A DNA stretch of 41,710 nucleotides from a virus. Location: positions 1 to 41,710 of the IMG/VR virus record IMGVR_UViG_3300050119_000083. One strand, written 5' to 3'. A program made the translations under genes and the position numbers. Shown piece after piece: positions 1 to 8,406 of this stretch (the stretch's first letter is position 1; each line of letters begins with the position of its first letter). Under the pieces are notes generated by a model, which did not search any database, was not told the DNA's origin, and saw nothing but the letters and a program-made list of their open reading frames with translations.

Positions 1-675
1 TGGCGTACCGGCGGACAGGCCGGCCCAAGAGATGTTGTTGTTCGCTGACGTGTCGGTTGTTATTTGATCCCAAACGATATTGCCGAGCGAGTCCTGCAAA
101 ACTTGTCGGTAGGTTCCGATACCATAGATAATCGCGCAGCCGTTTGCGTCGAGTTGAACCGGATTTGTGTTCTGGTGGATCGACGCCTGATCGGCATTGA
201 ACCAGGTCTGCTTGAAAGTATTGGTGCCTGGGTAATAGAAAGCGACCGTGCCGCCAGCGAGTGACTGATTTATTGAGACTGATGAAACCGGAACGGAAAA
301 CCCGATCACATTGCCGATATTCGCCGAGGTCGCAGAAAGGACGTCGCCGACCACATAGGCTATACCGGGATTGACTACGGCAACCGCCGTCACCACCCCG
401 CCGGATACCGTGACATTCGCTGCGGCGTTGCTACCGTGACCGCCCGTGAGCGCGGTATAATATGTGCCGCTGGTCCCGCCAGAGCCGCCCGTAATCGCGC
501 CCATGAGGCCCAAGAAGCCCGTCCCGGTGCCGTTGGGGCCGCCTGAAGTCGGACTGAGAGCCGCGAAACACTGCTCGCCATTAGGCAAAAGTGTAGCCGC
601 AGCTTGGGCGCGGATAGGCCCCAAAGCCAGTAGCGCGCCTGCGATAAGGGGGATAAGATAGCGAAATAGCTTCAC
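1..675 (-). CDS. Tail-spike/tail-fibre-like protein with signal peptide (partial, C-terminus cut off)
   Basis: The frame is open from a GTG at 675 to the window edge (225 codons, no stop), so the C-terminal part is missing. GGAG lies five bases before the GTG, which supports this start. Residues 1-25 form a signal peptide: a basic start (VKLFR), a hydrophobic core, then an AQA-AA cleavage-like site. The middle is Gly/Ser/Thr rich. Residues 171-203 (NPVQLDANG, then YRQVLQDSLGNIVWD) resemble the N-terminal virion-binding part of podoviral tail spikes. The gene follows the injection-protein genes at the end of the late operon, which fits a receptor-binding protein. A signal peptide on a virion protein is odd because virions assemble in the cytoplasm. 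The enzymatic or binding domain would lie beyond the window, so its specificity cannot be told. Confidence 0.75.
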   Translation of the reverse strand, partial: MKLFRYLIPLIAGALLALGPIRAQAAATLLPNGEQCFAALSPTSGGPNGTGTGFLGLMGAITGGSGGTSGTYYTALTGGHGSNAAANVTVSGGVVTAVAVVNPGIAYVVGDVLSATSANIGNVIGFSVPVSSVSINQSLAGGTVAFYYPGTNTFKQTWFNADQASIHQNTNPVQLDANGCAIIYGIGTYRQVLQDSLGNIVWDQITTDTSANNNISWAGLSAGTP

Positions 676-796
676 AAACGCTCCTTTGGGGAACGGCATG
701 GATGACAATCCGCGCAGGACTTACGTCCCGGCGCTTTTCATTCCGATTTTGTATTTTTGGTATTCAGTCGAGCCAGCGTTGCTCTGGCTTATTTTC

Positions 797-2944
797 TCAT
801 GGCGAAGTAAGCGCGTTGCGCGATTTTTGAAGCGCGCGAACGACGTCCGGATGCGCAAGAAGCGCCCCGATCGTCTCTTGTCTCGCAGGCCCCGTGGCTG
901 AAGCCGCCTTGGCAAAAGCAACGTTTCGTGACTTATCTAAACTCTGTAATGCCTTTTGCGTGCCAAGTTGTAACGCTTTTCCCCCGAGGAACGCCGCGCT
1001 GCCTAATCCCATAGTTCCTGGCGCAAGATATTGACTTGCAATTTCCGCTGCTGGACCGGCCATCCATTGCAATGGGCTACCGCCACCCACCTTGCGAACT
1101 TCAAGAGCACGTTGGCCGGCCAAGGTCTCTGCGGTTTTTGAACCTTGTAGGATCTTCGCGTTGGTTTGAGATTCTGCAGCAGTATCGTCCATTGCGCTTG
1201 TCAAACGATCGGCTTCACCCTTCCCGAACAGCGAAGCCAGTTTGTCGCGATTGTATTCGATCGAGGTAATATTCTGGCCGGCCAGTGCCTGGTTTTTGAC
1301 GCCGCGGAGCTTTTGATCGATGTCGGCGCGCGTTCCGAGGCGCCGCGCAACGATTTCTTCCGGAGTGGCATTGCTCATCCACTCATTGAGCGACTCTGGA
1401 CGATCTTCGAGCCCCGCACGTCCAGGCCGGTTCTTGAGTGTGTCGAAACCGGCATCAAACGCCTCTTCGACCTGCTTGGCGTCGCGGTACTTCGAGAGTG
1501 CGACCTTATATGATCCAACAGTGTCGGTCGGTCGCCAGCCAAGCGCGCCAGCCGCAAGTTTTTGACCGACTGGTGAAAAACTATTTATTTCCTCGTCGGT
1601 ATAATGACCGTCTTTCCGCAAAAAATCTCTTGGCGGTAATTGAGTGCGCGGCGACGCATCATCGATTGCGTCAACGATCTTTCCGCGCATCGCCATCAAC
1701 TTACCACCGAGATTTCGGTCGGCCCCTGATGCGCTGGTCAGAAGGTTTTGCGCCTCGGCGCGCAGTCCGCTTTGGATATTGTGCGCGCCCTGCTCTCCCG
1801 TGGCATCCAAGAACTTCGGCGCGTTTGGATCGCCGACACCAGATGTCATCTGATCTCGCAATTGGAACAAACGTCTCTGATAATCGCTCAGCGGAAAAGC
1901 TGGTTCCTCGCCATTCTTTAGTGCTCGAAGTGTCGCCCTTCCCACAGGATCAGAACCAATCTCGCTATCTATCGCCTTAAGCACCGGAGAGACATTGACC
2001 GGCTTTGCACCCTGCAGTGCCGGCTCGATCAATTGTTTTCCGGCAGCAGTCGCACGTTGCTTTAGACCTTCAACCATCTGCACAACATTTGGAGCCGGCC
2101 CCATTGCCGCGGTATAGGCGGAATTAGTCGCAGCCGGAAGCGTTGCTGCACGATCCTTTACGGCCTGAGTTATGATATTCTGCGCTTGCGGTTGAGCCGG
2201 ATCGATCAAACCCTGCGCTACAGTTCTGACGGGATCAGAAACGTCCATCAGCGCAAGGCGCGGATTGGATTGCAGTCTAGCAACAGCAGCAGGAACGTTT
2301 TCCGGGCCAACAGTTCTAACAAGCGCATTTATTGCGCGACCTTCTGTTCCAGCCTTAACAACAGATGGTGCGCCCTTGGTAGGCAAAAGAATTCCAGCAG
2401 TATTAGCTACATCCTGACCAATGGCAGGATTACCAGTCATTTGCGTAACCGGATTCTCCACGAAAGCTTTGAGGGCTCCGGAAGCCGGTGACATGGCAAT
2501 TTGCAAAGCGCCAAGTCCGGCCTTACCGACACCGGAGGCGGTCATGGAATGGCCGATGTCTGCCAATCCGCCTTGGTAAGTCTGCGCGCCTGCAGCAGCG
2601 GCTTCCTTGGTCGCGTCCCACCATGAATGTCCAGCGGCCGGCAAGACTTTGGTCGGATCGATGGCTTGACTGAAATGCGCCAGCCTATTCTCTAAAGTAT
2701 CAGCAGTTTCTTTGTTGTTTACGCCATGCGCTTTGATTTGCGCGGCATATTCTTTTGAGTCAGGCGCATAGATCGGAATTTCATCGCTGAACTGTCCAGA
2801 TGCTTTCTGAGCAGGAGAAGACTTAATAGGAAATCCGGCGTCACTAAACACATCTGCAGAAGTCGGGACTGACTGAGATACGCTTGGCGCCGCACTCTTA
2901 GCTTGCGATGGGACAAATCCAGCATCCTCAAAAATGTCGCTCAT
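797..2944 (-). CDS. Putative DNA injection / internal virion protein (715 aa)
   Basis: A 715-aa protein whose ATG overlaps the stop of the upstream hydrolase gene by four bases (ATGA). The N-terminus has two similar short elements (IFEDAGFVP and VFSDAGFPI), a pattern I associate with large phage ejection proteins. The rest is Ala/Gln/Lys rich and predicted mostly helical, with a glycine- and alanine-rich stretch near residues 110-165 that could insert into membranes. It is the largest protein of the block lying after the P22 gp10-like gene, where P22-type phages carry gp7, gp20 and gp16 for DNA ejection. I see no catalytic motif. The ejection role is inferred from position, size and composition; no residue-level match is claimed. 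Confidence 0.6.
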   Translation of the reverse strand: MSDIFEDAGFVPSQAKSAAPSVSQSVPTSADVFSDAGFPIKSSPAQKASGQFSDEIPIYAPDSKEYAAQIKAHGVNNKETADTLENRLAHFSQAIDPTKVLPAAGHSWWDATKEAAAAGAQTYQGGLADIGHSMTASGVGKAGLGALQIAMSPASGALKAFVENPVTQMTGNPAIGQDVANTAGILLPTKGAPSVVKAGTEGRAINALVRTVGPENVPAAVARLQSNPRLALMDVSDPVRTVAQGLIDPAQPQAQNIITQAVKDRAATLPAATNSAYTAAMGPAPNVVQMVEGLKQRATAAGKQLIEPALQGAKPVNVSPVLKAIDSEIGSDPVGRATLRALKNGEEPAFPLSDYQRRLFQLRDQMTSGVGDPNAPKFLDATGEQGAHNIQSGLRAEAQNLLTSASGADRNLGGKLMAMRGKIVDAIDDASPRTQLPPRDFLRKDGHYTDEEINSFSPVGQKLAAGALGWRPTDTVGSYKVALSKYRDAKQVEEAFDAGFDTLKNRPGRAGLEDRPESLNEWMSNATPEEIVARRLGTRADIDQKLRGVKNQALAGQNITSIEYNRDKLASLFGKGEADRLTSAMDDTAAESQTNAKILQGSKTAETLAGQRALEVRKVGGGSPLQWMAGPAAEIASQYLAPGTMGLGSAAFLGGKALQLGTQKALQSLDKSRNVAFAKAASATGPARQETIGALLAHPDVVRALQKSRNALTSP

Positions 2945-3480
2945 TCCGCAGTCCGACCTATAGCATCCCTGATAATGGACAAGTGATCGTCCGGATTAAA
3001 CTGCGGTTGGCTTGGAGTAGAGCCGCCGATTGCCGAGCGGATCGCCGACATGCTGCCATCGTAATTAGGATTATCCGGCGCATAGAACGAATGACCGCCG
3101 ATATTCAGACTTTTACCTTGCGCCCAATCAGGCAGCGTTCCGCCAGTGCGACTTCTGACCACAGTTGGATTCAGAAAATGCGTAGCCCCACCTGTAAAGT
3201 CCTGAGCATTTCCACTAGCAACAGAATCAACAATCTTGCCGGTCTGCTGATATTGCGGAGAATTAGGACTGATACCGACCAGTTCTTTAGTTCTTGTCTG
3301 CCACGGCTCAAACTGTCCAGGCGCAAGAACAACACCAGAAGGCGTGCTGCCCCATTTTCCAGAATTAGTGCGATTCATAATCACATGCGCGACTGCGGCT
3401 TGCCCTTCCGGCGATTGGTTTCCCGCCTCGCCGATAATCGTCCTGATCATGAGATCGCGGTCATTCTTATTGAGCGGCAT
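2941..3480 (-). CDS. SleB/CwlJ-like cell wall hydrolase
   Basis: A 179-aa protein with the hallmarks of the Hydrolase_2 (SleB/CwlJ) family: IIGEAGNQSPEGQAAVAHVIMNR near residues 15-37 with the presumed catalytic Glu at 18, a QFEPW element, a THFLNP element and a GHSFYAP element. These enzymes cut peptidoglycan as lytic transglycosylases or amidases. No signal peptide or membrane segment is seen. It starts 14 bases inside the end of the upstream structural gene and its stop overlaps the start of the 715-aa injection protein, so it belongs to the virion block. It is therefore more likely a virion-associated enzyme that opens the wall during DNA entry, though it could also serve as the endolysin, since no other is visible. 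Confidence 0.85.
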   Translation of the reverse strand: MPLNKNDRDLMIRTIIGEAGNQSPEGQAAVAHVIMNRTNSGKWGSTPSGVVLAPGQFEPWQTRTKELVGISPNSPQYQQTGKIVDSVASGNAQDFTGGATHFLNPTVVRSRTGGTLPDWAQGKSLNIGGHSFYAPDNPNYDGSMSAIRSAIGGSTPSQPQFNPDDHLSIIRDAIGRTAE

Positions 3481-4741
3481 TCGTTGTAGCCTTCTTAAGA
3501 GGCTTTACCCACTTGCGATCGATCGCCGCTTGATATTTAGACGAGAAATCAGAGCGGTCTTCCGGATCTAATTGCTCAAGGAACTTGCCTTGGTTATCTC
3601 GTGATAATCTATTGAACTGGAAAATACGAGGATCGAGGCCGCCGTTCCAAGTGCCTTTGGCTTTTAAGTCCACCGAGTTGCCGTTGGCATCCAATTTTTC
3701 AAGTGGCTTTGTCAGCTCATGCAAGAATGTATCATGGCCGCTCGCGGGCATGCCGTGCGCCTTGGCATCAAGGTATAGATCGCGCGCTTTGTCCTGCGTA
3801 TCCTGATTTCCTTGCAGCATATCGATCACGCCTTCTCTACCGTATGTAGACATAGACGTGCTTGGATTGGCGCCGACCGTCATATGACGTGCGGCATCCG
3901 TACCGCCAAAACCCTGACCCTGCACGAGAGAAATTTGGTTTGAGATTTTGTCGAAACTCTCTGCCGCCCTCAATTGATCTGGCGTCATTGTCCCAAGACC
4001 GGATAAACCAAACCTTGCCAGAGTTTCGTTTGCTTTCTTTTCGAATGGTGTCGTCGGACCTTGAATATTCCCGAGAACTTTGGACTCTTGTTTAAGGTTC
4101 TCAAGATCAGCATGATATTGATTGCTAGTAGTCGCCGATCCGGCAAGCTTCTCGCCGCGCGTGGCGGAGCCTTCTTGACCTATTGGCTCGCCAACAGGCT
4201 GACCAACATCACGCGTGCCCACCAAATTGGAGGCCGGCACCGTCATTTTTCTTTCAACGCCGCCGGGGCCAGGATGTGCCTGGACCAGCGTCGATGCCTC
4301 ACCTGGAGAGAGTGCGGAGTTAAGTAAAATATTTTTGCCGAAGGTGATCCCCTTCGGATGATGCAGGACAACATCCGAGGCCGCAGGAATCATGTCAGGA
4401 TATTGCGTAGCGATATCCGGATTGGAACGAGCAAAATAAGCTGTGGCGCTAAGCACATCATCTTTGGTTGCATTATCAGGAATCATTGCACCCAGCCCGC
4501 CAGCAACGCGCCGCTGCGCATCGGCTTGCTGCGCCATCCGCGCTGTGGTGTTGGCAAGCTGCGTGTTTGCTAAAGCTGCCGCCGGCTGCTGTTCCAACGC
4601 CGGCGCCTGCTGACGTCGTATCTGATAGTACTGCAACTGTCCGAGCGCGCCAATCATGCGCAGCGGATCGCCCGTGAGGGCGTTCTGTTGCGGTTGAGGC
4701 GGAGCTGGTGGCTGTGGGTAGAGACTACTGACGTCCGGCAT
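3467..4741 (-). CDS. Putative internal virion protein (424 aa)
   Basis: A 424-aa protein with a Pro/Gln-rich start (SLYPQPPAPPQPQQ), a helical Gln/Ala-rich region over about residues 25-75 and a more mixed remainder. It begins 17 bases inside the preceding gene and ends 14 bases inside the hydrolase gene, so all three are translated together. I do not recognise a family. Its place between the gp7-like protein and the 715-aa injection-like protein suggests a core or ejection component of the virion, as in the three-protein ejection sets of P22-like phages. That role is inference only. Confidence 0.6.
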   Translation of the reverse strand: MPDVSSLYPQPPAPPQPQQNALTGDPLRMIGALGQLQYYQIRRQQAPALEQQPAAALANTQLANTTARMAQQADAQRRVAGGLGAMIPDNATKDDVLSATAYFARSNPDIATQYPDMIPAASDVVLHHPKGITFGKNILLNSALSPGEASTLVQAHPGPGGVERKMTVPASNLVGTRDVGQPVGEPIGQEGSATRGEKLAGSATTSNQYHADLENLKQESKVLGNIQGPTTPFEKKANETLARFGLSGLGTMTPDQLRAAESFDKISNQISLVQGQGFGGTDAARHMTVGANPSTSMSTYGREGVIDMLQGNQDTQDKARDLYLDAKAHGMPASGHDTFLHELTKPLEKLDANGNSVDLKAKGTWNGGLDPRIFQFNRLSRDNQGKFLEQLDPEDRSDFSSKYQAAIDRKWVKPLKKATTNAAQ

Positions 4742-5246
4742 AGTGCGCCTGCATCATACCAGAGATATCTTGCATGTGATTGTCGCTATTTGGCGTGGGC
4801 TCAGGAGGTTGACCAGCAAATGCTTGGGCGTGATGAGCAAGAACAAGTCCTCGCGCTTGCATATCCATGGCATATTGTTGTTGTACCCAAGCGCGCTGAT
4901 CGAAGGGCCTTTCTGGAACTTCAGCAAGCTTTTGTACCGCCGCATTAGGCGGAACAATTCTTTCTGCTACCAATTTAGATACAGCGTCAATAATTCCAGA
5001 TTTCATATCAGCTTTGCCAAGATCTGGATTACTGAGTAGAGGCTTGAATGCTTGCGTCAACGCTTGGAAATGACGCAGCGCCGCGACGGTCTGTGTATGC
5101 GTTGGTGCCGGAGGCGCTTGCGGAGGCTGTTGAGCGCCCTGCTGTTGTGGCTGCTGTGGAGACGGGTTTGGCGGAGGCGGCATAGCGGCGCCACCGCCGG
5201 TAAGTGCACCGCCTCCCATTGGTCCGTTTTGAAATGCTGGAGGCAT
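4725..5246 (-). CDS. Small Pro/Gln-rich virion-block protein
   Basis: A 173-aa protein. The first 50 residues are a low-complexity Gly/Pro/Gln linker (GGGALTGGGAAMPPPPN, then PQQPQQQGAQQPPQAPP). The rest is helical and contains KPLLSNPDLGKADMKSGIID, which resembles short helical proteins found next to ejection proteins in podoviruses. It starts two bases after the stop of the upstream gene and overlaps the next gene by 17 bases. No catalytic or metal-binding motif is seen. A structural or chaperone-like role in assembly of the ejection apparatus is possible, but function is unknown. Confidence 0.6.
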   Translation of the reverse strand: MPPAFQNGPMGGGALTGGGAAMPPPPNPSPQQPQQQGAQQPPQAPPAPTHTQTVAALRHFQALTQAFKPLLSNPDLGKADMKSGIIDAVSKLVAERIVPPNAAVQKLAEVPERPFDQRAWVQQQYAMDMQARGLVLAHHAQAFAGQPPEPTPNSDNHMQDISGMMQAHYAGRQ

Positions 5247-5248
5247 TT

Positions 5249-6001
5249 TTATGACCAGCCACCCATGCCTGAAGGCTGCAAGACACCGCTAGCATTTTGT
5301 GGCCCATAGATACTTCCGCCCATGCCATTGGCGCCACCGAGATTGCCAGGAAACAGCTTGCTAAGCAGCAACGCATTTGTGGTTGAGGAACCAATAGAAC
5401 CCGTTGCGCCGGTTATTCCTGACATATAGGCGTTGGCCGAACCCAACGTCCCGGAAGCTTGTGCTCCGCCGATACCTGTCAATGTGCCGCCAATCTGTTG
5501 ACCGAAGTTCGAAGCGACACCGCCCAACGCTCCGGCCGCACCAGCGCCGGTCTGATAATAATTCTGCAACGCATTGACGATCGAACCAAAACCCTGTTGC
5601 GCTTCTCCGGTCGCAAAGTTAGCACCGGCCGTAAGAGTGTTGCCGCCAAGACCTGTCGTAGTGCCGATATTTTGGACAGCCTTTTGTCCCCAATCCTGGG
5701 CAAATTGGAAACCAGGAATCTGTGAAAGTGTAGCTGTTTGATTGGCCCCAGGAGTTAGAAGCGATGAAAGCGTCTTTCCGGCCGCAGGAGAGCCACCAGT
5801 ATAATAAGGTGACAGCGCGCTTTGCGCGGTATTCCACATGCCCTGCTGTTGCGTCAGCGCCTGTTCACCCAATCCTACCTGCTGGCTTGATGCTTTTTGC
5901 GCAGCACTCGATCCGATCAATGCCGAACCTAAGCTACCGGCAGCACCAAGGCCCCCGGCCAGCAAAAGGCTGCCGCCGACACCTAGACTGACGAAGGACA
6001 T
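5249..6001 (-). CDS. DNA transfer / injection protein, P22 gp7-like in character
   Basis: A 250-aa Gly/Ala/Ser/Gln-rich protein. The N-terminus is a glycine-rich hydrophobic stretch (LGVGGSLLLAGGLGAAGSLGS) followed by a helical Gln-rich part and long runs rich in small residues (GAGAAGALGGV). Small, Gly/Ala-rich proteins with a membrane-active-looking N-terminus at this place, just after gp10-like and cupin-like genes, are typical of DNA transfer proteins of P22-like phages. The start overlaps the end of the upstream cupin-like gene by 19 bases. I call it injection protein from composition and synteny; the precise family could not be confirmed. Confidence 0.6.
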   Translation of the reverse strand: MSFVSLGVGGSLLLAGGLGAAGSLGSALIGSSAAQKASSQQVGLGEQALTQQQGMWNTAQSALSPYYTGGSPAAGKTLSSLLTPGANQTATLSQIPGFQFAQDWGQKAVQNIGTTTGLGGNTLTAGANFATGEAQQGFGSIVNALQNYYQTGAGAAGALGGVASNFGQQIGGTLTGIGGAQASGTLGSANAYMSGITGATGSIGSSTTNALLLSKLFPGNLGGANGMGGSIYGPQNASGVLQPSGMGGWS

Positions 6002-6426
6002 TTATTTTCTAACTTCAATTGATGTTCGCAAAATTCCAAATACTCGCGTTCGGAATTTGTCACAAAGTGAGCCTCGATCTTTTCCGGATCTGTTTCTTCG
6101 GTCGCGAGGATCGTGGTCCACACCGATTCTTCGTGAGCATAAGCAACTCGCTTTGTCCCCGGCGGCGAAACTGTCGTAAACGGTGCCTTGACGCGCTTGA
6201 TAAGTCCGTCCTCTATCCACACCGACATTTCGCCAGCTGATAGGATATTCAATTGCTGGTATTTGTGAATTTTTCCAGTAACGATCGCGCCCTTGGGAAT
6301 AGTAATCTCTCGCGCATAAACTCCATCGGAAAAATAATGACGCACTGGAATTTCAAGTTGCGGATGCTTGCGCATTTCATCTTCGACGGCGAAAATCTTG
6401 TCGCGCATCGACATTTGAGCAAGCAT
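5983..6426 (-). CDS. Cupin-like phage protein
   Basis: A 147-aa protein with a cupin-type beta-barrel signature: AREITIPKGAIVTGKIHKY, then LNILSAGEMSVW, then VKAPFTTVSPPGTKRVAYAHEESVWTTI. Small cupin-like proteins of this kind recur in podoviral late operons, but I know of no settled function. The single His in the first motif (GKIHKY) and the late YAHEE His could bind a metal, although the full HxH set of enzymatic cupins is not present. It lies between an unnamed 155-aa protein and the gp7-like gene and is expressed with the virion genes. A binding or structural role seems more likely than catalysis. Confidence 0.6.
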   Translation of the reverse strand: MLAQMSMRDKIFAVEDEMRKHPQLEIPVRHYFSDGVYAREITIPKGAIVTGKIHKYQQLNILSAGEMSVWIEDGLIKRVKAPFTTVSPPGTKRVAYAHEESVWTTILATEETDPEKIEAHFVTNSEREYLEFCEHQLKLENKCPSSV

Positions 6427-6427
6427 T

Positions 6428-6895
6428 TTAATTTCCGTATGAACTGAATTTCGTTGGCGTAAGACATTGAAAGCAACGTGACTTGCCGGGAGCTAACACA
6501 TAAGGCTGGCCGGCCCCACCAGCATCGATCTCGGTATCCGCATCGGGCGGATAAACGTTCAGATTATTAGTTCCGTTATTATAGGCCCAAATATCATTGC
6601 CTGGCTGTAAGTTGAGTTCCGGCGCAATATGTACGCCCGCCCCTGCCGGCGTCTCGCCGACATTATTCCAATCCGCCGTTAACTTCAGAGCGTCGACCAC
6701 GCTGGCGCCAGTCGCAACCAAAGGCGCGGTCGGCGGCGTTACCTGATTGACAATCCCCGTACCGCCTCCGGTGCGATTATATACGGCTTGCAACAAGCCG
6801 CGGCCGGAAGCCACGCTCGGAATGCCGGACTTCTCCACTAGCTGCGAACGCGCATTGAACAATGCCGCTACAGATGCGCCGTTTTTGATGCTCAC
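6428..6895 (-). CDS. Hypothetical structural-block protein (155 aa)
   Basis: The start is GTG at 6895, overlapping the TGA of the gp10-like gene (GTGA), which is strong support for translational coupling. The first 45 residues are polar. The C-terminal half (LKLTADWNNVG, then NDIWAYNNGTNNLNVYPPDADTEIDAGGAGQPYVLAPGKSRCF) looks like a small beta-sandwich with an exposed loop. Proteins with this kind of sequence often decorate heads or bind carbohydrate, but I do not recognise a family. Position within the head-completion/ejection block supports a virion component. Confidence 0.55.
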   Translation of the reverse strand: MSIKNGASVAALFNARSQLVEKSGIPSVASGRGLLQAVYNRTGGGTGIVNQVTPPTAPLVATGASVVDALKLTADWNNVGETPAGAGVHIAPELNLQPGNDIWAYNNGTNNLNVYPPDADTEIDAGGAGQPYVLAPGKSRCFQCLTPTKFSSYGN

Positions 6896-8403
6896 GCGCC
6901 ACCACCAATCGGATCGACGTATGCTCCATTGAGAGCGCCGGACATCGCGGAGGTTGAACTAAACTCCAGTATCCAATCACGCGCGATACCGTTGCCTCGC
7001 CATCGCATCATCGAGCGATAGCGCCCTGAACTAACCATCTGCTTGGGACGATTGTTGCCGTATATTGCCCCGGCATTGCGCGAGATACGCAAGTTAATTG
7101 TCGGCGCTGGAACTTCAGAAATCGGACCAAACCCTGAACTGAATCCAGCACTCCACGGACTAACAAGTTGCCCAATCTCTCCCGTTCCTGGCCGCGTTCC
7201 TGTTTCCACATCGGCGACAATCGCCGCTAGACCGGAGTATTTAAGCTCGTTGGTAATATGCGGAAACGATCTGATCCAAACAACGGGCTGGCCATTATCG
7301 GTATAGGTCTTCGGATCAATCTGATATAACGCGCCAGTAGCCCAATCCAGCGCAACGTTCATTCCATAAGCGTAGGCCGTGAATGTGTTACGAGCACGAT
7401 GCAGGACGCCATTGGTGTCTATAGAATTATCCTCGAACCACTGCTCTGTCGCCTGATCGTAAGCCCAAGTCTTGTCCGCGGTTGGGAAGTGCAGCTCGTA
7501 AAATGAATGTCCGAGGATCTGATAGACCGAACCAATCGCATCATCGACGCGAGCGTATTTCAGAAACTCTTTCTCGATCGCGTGCGTCGAAATTCTCTGC
7601 GCGACGTTTTGCGCATTTCCGAGCATGACCATTCGTGCGCCTTCTGGGGACTGCGAAAGCCAATAAACGTTAGTATCCATCTTGGCGGGCGAGTACTTTG
7701 CTGCACATCCCTGTTCAATAATGACTCCAGGAAGTATCTGAAACGGGAATGGCGTTGACCCGGCATTGTACCATGGCTCGCTTTTCTTCGGTCCAAATAT
7801 CCAGACTTCGCGCTCAATCGCGACAACACAGAGAATGTTGTCCGGCCAAGCGGTTTTGATGCCGATGTACAGCGCGTTAAATGAATCAGCATCGGACAGC
7901 GTGCAATACCATTGATTGGTCCCCGGATTATTGAAGATCAAAAATGAATCAATGAAATCAACACGATCAGATCCAAGAAAGTTTGGATCTGTTATCTGCG
8001 TCATTATCCGCAACGGAGTCCCAGTTAGATTGATGGTGTAACCCTGCGTCGATCCATCAACTAAAAGAACGTCGACGCCATTGTCAGCCATTGAGGCTGG
8101 CGTGGTGCGGTTGGCAATCACAGACCCTATCTGAGTGAAATTCCAGTTTGGATCGATGTAATAGACCTGCTGGCCGATAACGGCATACAGATCGCCATTG
8201 GTTGCGCCATAAAGACAACGCGAGAAGCCTGGCGTCTTAGGGGCGCCGAGTAACTTCAATCCAGGGCGGACATATTGCGTTGTAGGAAATGTTGGCTTGG
8301 TCTCGGAGGGGTTGGTTTCAGCATAGAGATTGATCGACCTTTGGGCAGATGCAATAAGGGATTCCGAGCTGTAGGCTCCCGAGGTAAGCGGTATGGCTAC
8401 CAT
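6892..8403 (-). CDS. Packaged-DNA stabilisation protein, P22 gp10-like
   Basis: A 503-aa protein that matches the P22 gp10 type (Phage_stabilise family) in length and pattern: a start with SAQRSINLYAE, PTFPTTQYVRPGLKLLG near residue 45, then repeated beta-propeller-like blades (GDLYAVIGQQVYYID, DRVDFIDSFLIFNN, EREVWIFG). In P22, gp10 forms the tail hub between gp4 and gp26 and seals packaged DNA in the capsid. It follows the GNAT-like gene after three bases and overlaps the next gene by four bases. Together with the gp4-like gene upstream it supports a short-tailed P22-type virion. Confidence 0.85.
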   Translation of the reverse strand: MVAIPLTSGAYSSESLIASAQRSINLYAETNPSETKPTFPTTQYVRPGLKLLGAPKTPGFSRCLYGATNGDLYAVIGQQVYYIDPNWNFTQIGSVIANRTTPASMADNGVDVLLVDGSTQGYTINLTGTPLRIMTQITDPNFLGSDRVDFIDSFLIFNNPGTNQWYCTLSDADSFNALYIGIKTAWPDNILCVVAIEREVWIFGPKKSEPWYNAGSTPFPFQILPGVIIEQGCAAKYSPAKMDTNVYWLSQSPEGARMVMLGNAQNVAQRISTHAIEKEFLKYARVDDAIGSVYQILGHSFYELHFPTADKTWAYDQATEQWFEDNSIDTNGVLHRARNTFTAYAYGMNVALDWATGALYQIDPKTYTDNGQPVVWIRSFPHITNELKYSGLAAIVADVETGTRPGTGEIGQLVSPWSAGFSSGFGPISEVPAPTINLRISRNAGAIYGNNRPKQMVSSGRYRSMMRWRGNGIARDWILEFSSTSAMSGALNGAYVDPIGGGA

Positions 8404-8406
8404 TGC

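Noticed and set aside
771-789. Stem AGCCAG/CTGGCT followed by TTATTTTCT on the plus strand, terminator-like
   Set aside because: No plus-strand gene ends here, and on the minus strand no U-tract follows the stem. It is too short (6 bp) to claim.
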